From Bacteroidota bacterium (GTDB taxonomy: Bacteria > Bacteroidota > Bacteroidia > NS11-12g > UBA9320): a DNA stretch of 16,844 nt. Of the stretch, positions 6,939 to 12,655 are shown one piece after another; the stretch's first letter is position 1, and every line of letters starts with the position of its first letter. The translations under genes were made by a program, and so were the position numbers. Below the pieces are notes generated by a model, which was given only the letters and a program-made list of their open reading frames with translations, did no database searches and had not been told where the DNA came from. Location: assembly GCA_024638525.1 (NCBI GenBank), contig JAHEKB010000009.1:1-16844 (forward strand). The letters run 5' to 3'.

Positions 6939-7223
6939 TGGCGGGGGGGTCGGAGTTTTTTGAAAGTGTACTGCTGATAAAACAGGCCCGACTTGCCATG
7001 CTGCACTGTAGAAGTAGGGGGTTTTCAGGTTGGGACAAGGATCGTGATTCATCATGTCCTCATCCATTTCTTTTTCCAATTCCTTCTCTGAAGTTTTTTC
7101 GCTGAGTTCAATAGAAACCAAGTCTTGAGAAATAAAATTAAAAGGGCATGCTGCATTGATAAACAATGCAAACAGCAAGACAGTTGTTATTCGGTATACA
7201 AGGCTCAATTGGTTTTTGAACAT
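6930..7223 (-). CDS. Small exported protein upstream of the SulP/carbonic anhydrase pair
   Basis: A 97-residue protein that I cannot assign to a named family. Residues 10-25 form a hydrophobic export signal, ending INAAC at Cys26; the lipobox is imperfect, so it may be a lipoprotein or cleaved by signal peptidase I. A highly charged stretch follows (SEKTSEKELEKEMDEDMM), then HDPCPNLKTPYFYSAAW and the C-terminus TPTPPPEA. The mature part is acidic and has Cys, His, Asp and Met near one another, which could bind a metal, but this is speculation. It lies 50 bases upstream of the SulP gene on the same strand and so probably in the same operon. I have a vague memory of similar small proteins ending in PPPE in flavobacteria. 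A run of seven C residues encodes part of the proline tail. Confidence 0.7.
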   Translation of the reverse strand: MFKNQLSLVYRITTVLLFALFINAACPFNFISQDLVSIELSEKTSEKELEKEMDEDMMNHDPCPNLKTPYFYSAAWQVGPVLSAVHFQKTPTPPPEA

Positions 7224-7229
7224 TTAGCT

Positions 7230-7237
7230 CAAATATA
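7230..7237 (-). promoter_or_regulatory. -7 element before the small exported protein gene
   Basis: On the minus strand TATATTTG, a perfect TAnnTTTG, ends only six bases before the ATG at 7223. Transcription would then start at or beside the start codon, implying a very short or absent leader. No TTTG was found at the -33 position. Confidence 0.5.
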
Positions 7238-7266
7238 AGAGCTATCTGCATCTTTTAGTTATGGAA

Positions 7267-7296
7267 TTTGATGAACAAATAGAAAGTGTATATTTA
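7267..7296 (+). promoter_or_regulatory. Promoter of the lipoprotein gene at 7318
   Basis: TTTG (7267-7270), an 18-base spacer and TATATTTA (7289-7296), seven of eight bases matching TAnnTTTG, place the likely transcription start about 15 bases before the ATG at 7318. This supports the shorter coding start. Confidence 0.5.
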
Positions 7297-7317
7297 TGGT
7301 TCCTAAACCTTATAATT

Positions 7318-7887
7318 ATGAAAAGATATTTGCTCTTGATTCTAATAGCATGCTTCTTTTTTACAAATTGTAAAAAGGAAGACTCTGCTAGTACCAAAGA
7401 CACCACATTTCAAAATGACACTTACAGTTCTGGTGACCTTCCCAGCTTTCAACTTGGATTTGACAAGGACGAAATCGCAGGAGCCACTTTTGGCCCTTTG
7501 GTTAACCCATATACCATAGAAAGTGTGAGCCTGTTGTTTGGGGGAAGTTCTGAAACTAGAGACATAAAATTGCTTATATACGAAGACAATGGAACTTCAA
7601 ATCCAGGCATGACAGTGTTTAGTAAGACGTATACTTTACAGGGCTCAATAGATATGCAAAGCATTAACCTCAGCTCGGAAAACATCCGGTTCGAAAATGG
7701 CAGTTTCCGTGTTGGTATTCAAATGACTAAAGCCGGAGCACCATCAGTGGCTGTTGATGACGGGAGCGACACAAAGCAAAACAGAAATTGGATTAAGGTA
7801 AATGACTTGGGTACCTGGAAAGCAAATTCAACACTATCAGTCAACGGTAATTGGATAATAAGAGCCGCGGTTAAAGAAGAAGTTTAA
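7318..7887 (+). CDS. Lipoprotein of unknown function
   Basis: 189 residues. The first 18 form a lipoprotein signal with lipidated Cys18 (FTNC followed by KKED). The mature part alternates short hydrophobic and polar stretches typical of a beta sandwich (IESVSLLFGG, DIKLLIYEDNGTSNPG, FRVGIQM, NGNWIIRAAV), without recognisable catalytic residues. The pattern recalls jelly-roll-like modules seen in surface proteins of Bacteroidota, but I cannot name the family. The chosen ATG gives the canonical signal; an in-frame ATG at 7261 would put 19 polar residues in front of it and overlap the promoter. It is transcribed away from the SulP operon and followed after 50 bases by another lipoprotein gene on the same strand. 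Confidence 0.8.
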   Translation: MKRYLLLILIACFFFTNCKKEDSASTKDTTFQNDTYSSGDLPSFQLGFDKDEIAGATFGPLVNPYTIESVSLLFGGSSETRDIKLLIYEDNGTSNPGMTVFSKTYTLQGSIDMQSINLSSENIRFENGSFRVGIQMTKAGAPSVAVDDGSDTKQNRNWIKVNDLGTWKANSTLSVNGNWIIRAAVKEEV

Positions 7888-7925
7888 CGCTCTTATTTAA
7901 ATGTCACATCGCGAAACATAATTTG

Positions 7926-7933
7926 TAAACTTG
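7926..7933 (+). promoter_or_regulatory. Possible -7 element of the lipoprotein gene at 7938
   Basis: TAAACTTG matches TAnnTTTG at seven of eight positions and lies 4 bases before the ATG; the -33 region is weak. If real, the leader would be absent or very short. Confidence 0.3.
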
Positions 7934-7937
7934 CATC

Positions 7938-8465
7938 ATGAGAAAGTTGTTGATTCTTTTAGCGCTGAGCGCATTATTGTGCTCTTCTTGTAAAGAAGTA
8001 GATCAGCCTACAAATTCCAATCAAAGCCAAGAAAGCCTGGAAGATTGGATAGTTGGTACGTGGACACTGACAGAAATTAGCCAACAAAATGGAACCATTT
8101 CTGTAAACGGCTTTCAAACCTCAACATTCACTGCTACTGGCGAGGACGTCACTGGCATGATTACTTTTACCGATAGTCCTAAAAGCTACAGCAATATATC
8201 ATCATACAACAGCGTAATGACTATAGTCATTGCTGGTCAAACAACGACTCAAACTATCCCAATAGCCGGAACTGGATCAGGAACATGGTCTTTAGACACG
8301 GATGAGAATATCGTTTTGAGTTCTAGTGGAAAGGATGAAACCTTTGAAGTTCTTGAGTCCTCTGAGAACAGAATCAAGGTGAAGTTTCCCTTTGAGCAGT
8401 CAGAAACTACAGGCCCTGTAACTACTTTGACCAAAGCAGAGGTCATCGCTGTTTATCAGAAATAA
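7938..8465 (+). CDS. Lipocalin-like lipoprotein
   Basis: 175 residues with a lipoprotein signal ending CSSC (lipidated Cys18). The mature part opens with WIVGTWTLTEIS, the typical first strand of small lipocalin-like domains common among Bacteroidota lipoproteins (a Gly-x-Trp near the start of the barrel). MITFTDSPKSYS, GTGSGTWSLD and a closing TTLTKAEVIAVYQK suggest the remaining strands. It differs clearly from the Blc homologue at 1434 and shares no obvious identity with it. The ligand is unknown. The stop lies 18 bases before the TTG start of era, so read-through into era is possible. Confidence 0.75.
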   Translation: MRKLLILLALSALLCSSCKEVDQPTNSNQSQESLEDWIVGTWTLTEISQQNGTISVNGFQTSTFTATGEDVTGMITFTDSPKSYSNISSYNSVMTIVIAGQTTTQTIPIAGTGSGTWSLDTDENIVLSSSGKDETFEVLESSENRIKVKFPFEQSETTGPVTTLTKAEVIAVYQK

Positions 8466-8470
8466 AAGGT

Positions 8471-8478
8471 CATCTTTG
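8471..8478 (+). promoter_or_regulatory. Possible -7 element of era
   Basis: CATCTTTG, followed by CGGCC and the TTG start codon at 8484, matches TAnnTTTG at seven of eight bases and the common TTTGCnnCC layout seen just before Bacteroidota start codons. The -33 region is not convincing. Confidence 0.35.
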
Positions 8479-8483
8479 CGGCC

Positions 8484-9365
8484 TTGTTTAAGTCCGCATT
8501 CATAAGCATTTTAGGTTTGCCTAATGCAGGTAAGTCCACCTTGCTCAACGCCATGTTGGACGAGGAGCTCGTGATCACTAATAAAAAAGCGCAAACCACG
8601 CGCCACAGGATTAAGGGAATTCTCAATGCTCCCGGATTGCAACTCGTCTTCTCTGACACCCCTGGAATTATAAATGATACGGCATATCTGCTTCAAGATC
8701 AGATGATGAAAGCAGTAAAAGAAAGCGTTGAAGATGCCGACGTATTGCTTTTTGTTCTGGATGTCAAGAATCCAAAGGCCATTGAACAGTTAAAGGAGTA
8801 TGCAAAACTTTCCGAAACGCCTATAATCGTCGCTCTAAACAAGGTGGATCTCAGCGATCAAGAATTAATAAGCCAGCGAATTACCGAAGTGCAATCTGCA
8901 TTTAACACCAAAGATGTTTTTCCAGTATCTGCTTTAGAAAAATTTAATTTGGAAAGTCTGGTTCAGCGACTGGAGGAACTTGCACCGGAACATCCTCCCT
9001 ATTACGATCCGGAGATCATTTCAGATGAGAATGTGCGCTTTCTAGTTACCGAGATGATCAGGGAACAGATGCTGAGTCAGTTCAAGAAGGAAATTCCCTA
9101 CTCTGCCGAAGTAGTGATAGATGAATATGAAGAAAGCGAAAAAATTGACCGAATAAGAGCCACGGTGTTTTTAGAGCGCGATTCTCAGCGAATCATTGTT
9201 ATCGGAAAAGGTGGGCAATCTATCAAGAAATTGGGAACAGAGGCTAGGAAGAAGATCCAAGCCTTTTTGAAGAAAAAGGTGTTCCTTGGTTTGTCCATAA
9301 AAATTAGAAAGAACTGGAGGAAAGATGAAGTTCAACTCAAGCGGTTCGGCTACATAAAAGATTAA
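8484..9365 (+). CDS. era: GTPase Era
   Basis: 293 residues. Era binds the 3' end of 16S rRNA and helps assemble the 30S subunit. The GTP-binding motifs are clear: G1 GLPNAGKS (11-18), G3 DTPG (58-61) and G4 NKVD (119-122). A KH RNA-binding domain occupies about residues 205-285 with the GKGGQSIKKLG loop. The length is normal. The start is a TTG: no ATG or GTG lies between the in-frame TAA at 8463 and the P loop, and the first in-frame ATG falls after the P loop, so TTG is the only sensible choice. The stop TAA and the ATG of der share one base (TAATG), indicating translational coupling of the two ribosome-assembly GTPases. Confidence 0.96.
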   Translation: MFKSAFISILGLPNAGKSTLLNAMLDEELVITNKKAQTTRHRIKGILNAPGLQLVFSDTPGIINDTAYLLQDQMMKAVKESVEDADVLLFVLDVKNPKAIEQLKEYAKLSETPIIVALNKVDLSDQELISQRITEVQSAFNTKDVFPVSALEKFNLESLVQRLEELAPEHPPYYDPEIISDENVRFLVTEMIREQMLSQFKKEIPYSAEVVIDEYEESEKIDRIRATVFLERDSQRIIVIGKGGQSIKKLGTEARKKIQAFLKKKVFLGLSIKIRKNWRKDEVQLKRFGYIKD

Positions 9366-10672
9366 TGGCGGGGATAGTTGCAATAGTAGGAAGACCCAAT
9401 GTTGGAAAGTCCACTCTTTTCAACCGATTGATTGGGCAACGAAAAGCCATCGTAGATAATTCTAGTGGAGTTACCCGAGATAGGCACTACGGCAAAAGCG
9501 ATTGGGTGGGTAAAGATTTTACTGTGGTTGACACCGGCGGATATGTAGACAAAAGCTCAGATATTTTTGAGAGGCATATCCGAGAACAGGTCGTTGCTGC
9601 AATGGCAGAAGCAGACGTGATCCTTTTCATGGTTGATGCTACTGCAGAGCCTACGGAATTAGACATTGCATTCTCTCAAATAGTTCGCCGCTTGGATAAG
9701 CCAACGTTCTTGGTTGCCAATAAAGCAGATAACGACGAAAGAGCATTCATGGCCAACACTTACTACTCATTGGGCTTTGAGCATTTGTATGCCGTTTCAT
9801 CCATCACGGGTAGCGGTACCGGTGAATTGTTGGATGAAGTAGTAAAGGAACTGCCAGACGGTGAAGTTGATTTATACGAGGATGGGGTGCCTAAAATTGC
9901 CTTCGTCGGTAGGCCTAATGTTGGCAAATCAACCATTTGCAATACCCTTTTAGGTGAAGAAAGAAACATCGTTACTGAAATTGCCGGTACAACAAGGGAC
10001 ACCCTATATACCCGTTATAACGCATTTAACCACAACCTGTATTTGGTTGATACTGCGGGTGTTCGCAAAAAAAGCAGGGTCAGTGAAGATATTGAGTTCT
10101 ATTCTGTCATGAGAAGCATTAAGGCCATTGAAAATGTGGATGTCGTAGCTTTAGTGATTGATGCTGAAAGAGGGGTTGAATCTCAAGATTTGAACTTATT
10201 TGGTCTGGCCCAGCGCAATGGAAAAGGAATCGTTATTTTAGTTAATAAGTGGGATCTAATAGACAAGGATACCCATAGTGTCAAAGCCTATACTGAATAC
10301 ATACATTCCAAAATTGCTCCTTTTACAGATGTGCCAATCCACTTTGTTTCAGCGCTCACCAAAAAAAGGTTGTTAAAGGCTCTTGACTCGCTAATGGCAG
10401 TTTATGCCAGCATGAATAGAAAGATCAGTACGTCTAAACTCAATGACTATTTATTGGATATAATAGCCCGTAAACCGCCTCCAGCCACCAAAGGAAAATA
10501 CATCAAGATCAAGTATGTGACGCAGCTTCCGACACGTTGCCCTTCATTCGCTTTCTTTTGCAATTTGCCCCAGTACATACAAGAAAGCTACAAGCGATTT
10601 TTGGAGAATAAATTGAGGGAAAGCTATGATTTTAAAGGGGTTCCCATACGATTATTTTTTAGAAAAAAGTGA
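9365..10672 (+). CDS. der: Ribosome-assembly GTPase Der (EngA)
   Basis: 435 residues with two consecutive GTPase domains and a C-terminal KH-like domain, the arrangement unique to Der, which acts in 50S subunit maturation. The first domain has GRPNVGKS (9-16), DTGG (56-59) and NKAD (119-122); the second has GRPNVGKST (182-190), DTAG (229-232) and NKWD (294-297). The C-terminal KH-like part (about 350-435) ends with GVPIRLFFRKK. All motifs are intact and the length is typical. The gene overlaps era by a single base and must be co-expressed with it. Confidence 0.97.
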   Translation: MAGIVAIVGRPNVGKSTLFNRLIGQRKAIVDNSSGVTRDRHYGKSDWVGKDFTVVDTGGYVDKSSDIFERHIREQVVAAMAEADVILFMVDATAEPTELDIAFSQIVRRLDKPTFLVANKADNDERAFMANTYYSLGFEHLYAVSSITGSGTGELLDEVVKELPDGEVDLYEDGVPKIAFVGRPNVGKSTICNTLLGEERNIVTEIAGTTRDTLYTRYNAFNHNLYLVDTAGVRKKSRVSEDIEFYSVMRSIKAIENVDVVALVIDAERGVESQDLNLFGLAQRNGKGIVILVNKWDLIDKDTHSVKAYTEYIHSKIAPFTDVPIHFVSALTKKRLLKALDSLMAVYASMNRKISTSKLNDYLLDIIARKPPPATKGKYIKIKYVTQLPTRCPSFAFFCNLPQYIQESYKRFLENKLRESYDFKGVPIRLFFRKK

Positions 10673-10690
10673 TAAGTTCCTAAGAATTAG

Positions 10691-10698
10691 TATATTCG
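10691..10698 (+). promoter_or_regulatory. Possible -7 element of the Ala/Asp-repeat lipoprotein gene
   Basis: TATATTCG, seven of eight bases of TAnnTTTG, lies 41 bases before the ATG at 10740 and just after the end of der. The -33 position carries no TTTG. Confidence 0.35.
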
Positions 10699-10739
10699 CC
10701 ACCTTTAAAATTATTTCGAACTTATTTAATACGCGTAAA

Positions 10740-11021
10740 ATGAAAAAAGTTATTGCTCTATTTGCTATCGTTTCTGTATTCGGAATCGTAGCTTGTAACA
10801 ATGCTACTGAAGACACCGAAGATGGTGCTGACGAAGCAATTGAAAATGCTGAAGCTGAAGCTACTGATGCTGTGGAAGATGCGGCTGATGCTGCTGATGG
10901 TGCAGTTGATGCTGTAGAAGATGCGGCTAATGATGCTGTTGATGCTGCTGAAGATGCAGTTGATGCTGTAGAAGGTGCTGTTGATGCTGTTGGTGATGCT
11001 GCTGAAGAAGTTGCTAACTAA
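10740..11021 (+). CDS. Short acidic Ala/Asp heptad-repeat lipoprotein
   Basis: 93 residues. Lipoprotein signal with lipobox IVAC (Cys19). The mature part contains almost only Ala, Asp, Glu and Val. From residue 43 to 88 it consists of seven-residue units of the form D-A-V/A-E/D-D/G-A-A/V (six of them), with one four-residue insert NDAV (64-67) that makes a single 11-residue stagger. This predicts a long, strongly acidic amphipathic helix or coiled coil tethered to the membrane, perhaps a periplasmic spacer or cation-binding surface. No named family is recognised; similar low-complexity proteins occur widely and may be convergent. An in-frame ATG at 10626 lies inside der and is unlikely. It is monocistronic, with a strong terminator at 11043. 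Confidence 0.8.
   Translation: MKKVIALFAIVSVFGIVACNNATEDTEDGADEAIENAEAEATDAVEDAADAADGAVDAVEDAANDAVDAAEDAVDAVEGAVDAVGDAAEEVAN
10866..11003 (+). repeat. In-frame degenerate 21-bp tandem repeats
   Basis: The DNA coding for residues 43-88 is built of 21-base units such as GATGCTGTAGAAGATGCGGCT, repeated six times with variation, plus one 12-base insert. Most differences are third-position changes or Ala/Val swaps, suggesting old tandem duplication held under selection for the amino-acid pattern. Confidence 0.7.
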
Positions 11022-11042
11022 ATTAAGCATTTAAAAAAACAC

Positions 11043-11066
11043 AAGGGGCCAAGGGCCCCTTTTTTT
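11043..11066 (+). terminator. Rho-independent terminator after the repeat lipoprotein gene
   Basis: A 7-bp stem (AAGGGGC with GCCCCTT) around a 5-base loop, followed by a run of T residues to 11066. It ends 13 bases before the start of the next small gene. Confidence 0.88.
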
Positions 11067-11079
11067 ATACCTTTACTTT

Positions 11080-11256
11080 ATGAAATTTGTATTGTACGCT
11101 TTGCTTGTTTGCTTCGTGTTAGCATGTAATGCAGCACCTGACACGGATAATTCTGATATCGAAATGACGGAAGAAGAAATGGATCAACAAGTTGAAGAAC
11201 AGCTTGAAGAGGATCAGGAAAGATACGACTCTATGAAAAGAGAGTTGGGTTTATAA
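11080..11256 (+). CDS. 58-residue acidic lipoprotein
   Basis: A short gene with ATG at 11080 and TAA at 11254-11256. The N-terminus MKFVLYALLVCFVLAC is a lipoprotein signal with lipobox VLAC (Cys16). The mature 43 residues are acidic and probably helical (MTEEEMDQQVEEQLEEDQ), ending KRELGL. No family is recognised. It begins just 13 bases after the terminator of the previous lipoprotein gene. TACCTTTA (11068-11075) could serve as a weak -7 element, otherwise it depends on read-through. Its stop overlaps the end of the convergent pheS gene by six bases. The clear signal and lipobox make it likely real despite its size. Confidence 0.65.
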   Translation: MKFVLYALLVCFVLACNAAPDTDNSDIEMTEEEMDQQVEEQLEEDQERYDSMKRELGL

Positions 11257-12261
11257 TGAGGAAAACTGAGAAAGAAACCTCTTGTCGTTATAAAAGAAAG
11301 TCCTCAGGTCTTTTACTCCGTATTTCAACATAGCAATTCTATCTACTCCTAAACCAAAGGCGAAGCCAGTGTATTTAGAGGGATCTATACCGCAATTCTC
11401 AAGCACATTTACATCTACCATACCACAGCCCAGTATTTCAAGCCAACCGGTACCTTTGGTCAGCCGGGCATCTGATTCTGTTTCTAAGCCTAAGTAAATA
11501 TCCATTTCTGCAGAAGGTTCAGTGAATGGAAAATAGGATGCGCGAAAACGAACTTTAGTGTCTGGGCCAAAAAATTCTTGTACAAATTGATACAAGGTCT
11601 GTTTGAGATCTGAAAAACTTACTTCTTCGTCTATATACAGACCTTCTACTTGATGAAAAAAGCAATTTGAACGAGCCGAAATAGCTTCATTTCTGTAAAC
11701 CCTTCCTGGCATTATTGAACGTATTGGAGGTTTGGTGTTTTCCATAAGCCTCACTTGAACAGAAGATGTATGTGTCCTTAAGGCGTGATCCTTATCAACA
11801 AAAAAGGTGTCCTGCATATCTCTCGCCGGATGGTTTTTTGGAAAATTCAGCGCGCTAAAATTATGCCAGTCGTCTTCTATTTCAGGACCGCTTACAACAT
11901 CAAAGCCCAAGCGCTCAAAAATCTCTGTCATATGCTCAATCGTATGGCTTATGGGGTGCCGTGAGCCTAAATCGTTGAAGTAGGCCGGAAGATCTAGACT
12001 TGTATTGTCCTCATTTGATTCGGATTTATTCAGGGATTGAAGACCCTCTTTGTGTTTGGATTCCAGCTCTTTTTTCAATACGTTGAGTTCAGCCCCAAAC
12101 TTTTTCTTCTTTTCTGGTTCAACGCTTCTAAACTCCTGAAACAACAGATTGATCAATCCTTTTTTCACCAAGAATTTCAAACGATACTGTTCAGCTGATT
12201 CGAGGTCTATTATCTCAAATGCATTTGATTGCTCACGTATTTCCTTGATTTTGTCCTGCAT
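11251..12261 (-). CDS. pheS: Phenylalanyl-tRNA synthetase alpha subunit
   Basis: 336 residues. The alpha subunit carries the catalytic class II aminoacyl-tRNA synthetase core of the alpha2-beta2 enzyme that charges tRNA-Phe. The N-terminal coiled coil (about 1-80) includes the conserved FLVKKGLINLLFQEF. The core has HPISHTIEHM (102-111), motif 2 with GRVYRNEAISARS and FFHQVEGLYID (186-211), and motif 3 FGLGVDRIAMLKYG (302-315), ending RFLSQFSSL. The ATG at 12261 is preferred over 12318: it gives the N-terminus usual for the family and lies just after a TTTATTTGCAATCC promoter-like sequence, while the longer form would add 19 residues across that promoter. pheT is not in the window, as often in Bacteroidota. 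Confidence 0.96.
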   Translation of the reverse strand: MQDKIKEIREQSNAFEIIDLESAEQYRLKFLVKKGLINLLFQEFRSVEPEKKKKFGAELNVLKKELESKHKEGLQSLNKSESNEDNTSLDLPAYFNDLGSRHPISHTIEHMTEIFERLGFDVVSGPEIEDDWHNFSALNFPKNHPARDMQDTFFVDKDHALRTHTSSVQVRLMENTKPPIRSIMPGRVYRNEAISARSNCFFHQVEGLYIDEEVSFSDLKQTLYQFVQEFFGPDTKVRFRASYFPFTEPSAEMDIYLGLETESDARLTKGTGWLEILGCGMVDVNVLENCGIDPSKYTGFAFGLGVDRIAMLKYGVKDLRTFFYNDKRFLSQFSSL

Positions 12262-12268
12262 TGGATTG

Positions 12269-12299
12269 CAAATAAACTTCATATCAATTATCTCATCAA
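12269..12299 (-). promoter_or_regulatory. Promoter of pheS
   Basis: On the minus strand TTGA (12299-12296), a 19-base spacer and TTTATTTG (12276-12269), seven of eight bases of TAnnTTTG, end seven bases before the ATG at 12261. The short distance implies a very short leader and decides against the upstream start at 12318. Confidence 0.5.
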
Positions 12300-12315
12300 T
12301 GCTTTTGCACCAAAC

Positions 12316-12655
12316 CATTATTAATTAAATAGATTTTAAATATTAATGATAGTAGTAATTAATACTCTGTGGATTTGTTCTCATTTTTATTTGTATCAAT
12401 CGAACTTAACAACTAATTAACAAGCTAATCTTTGTTAAGTACCTTATACATAGATTATTAATAAGTTGTACTCCGAAGGATATATGCTGAATTAACAGAC
12501 TTATGTTAATTATCCAGCTGTGTATAATCTTGTGCTTAAAGACATATGAGCGGTTGATAGATTAAAGCGGATTGATGATAAGTTGTATTACTAGCCATTT
12601 TACCTACTTGTTCTATAGAAGTCCACAAGGCTATCCACAAATTGTTATTACGATT
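12316..12655. other. AT-rich intergenic region with DnaA-box-like cluster (candidate replication origin or DnaA-titration site)
   Basis: About 340 bases without a gene. The strongest box is TTATACACA on the minus strand (12519-12527), an exact TTATnCACA. One mismatch away are CTATCCACA (12631-12639, plus), TTATACATA (12444-12452, plus) and TTAAGCACA (12531-12539, minus). Weaker are AAATCCACA (12368-12376, minus), TTATCCAGC (12510-12518, plus) and AAGTCCACA (12619-12627, plus). Two pairs are spaced by exactly 12 bases (12519/12531 and 12619/12631), and 12510-12527 is a back-to-back pair. At 12317-12365 lies an extremely AT-rich stretch with TAGTAGTAA, suited to unwinding. These features fit oriC, but genes on both sides run the same way, dnaA is not in the window and no GC-skew calculation was made. 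No RNA gene or terminator was seen. Confidence 0.4.

Noticed and set aside
7261..7317. Longer start for the lipoprotein ending at 7887
   Set aside because: It would place polar residues before a textbook lipoprotein signal and overlap the promoter.
10758..11030. Antisense frame rich in Ser, Ile and Asn opposite the repeat lipoprotein
   Set aside because: It is the mirror of the 21-bp tandem repeats; the plus frame has a lipobox, a terminator and a sensible start.
12262..12318. 19-residue N-terminal extension of PheS
   Set aside because: It covers the promoter-like TTTATTTG and does not fit the family N-terminus; the ATG at 12261 does.
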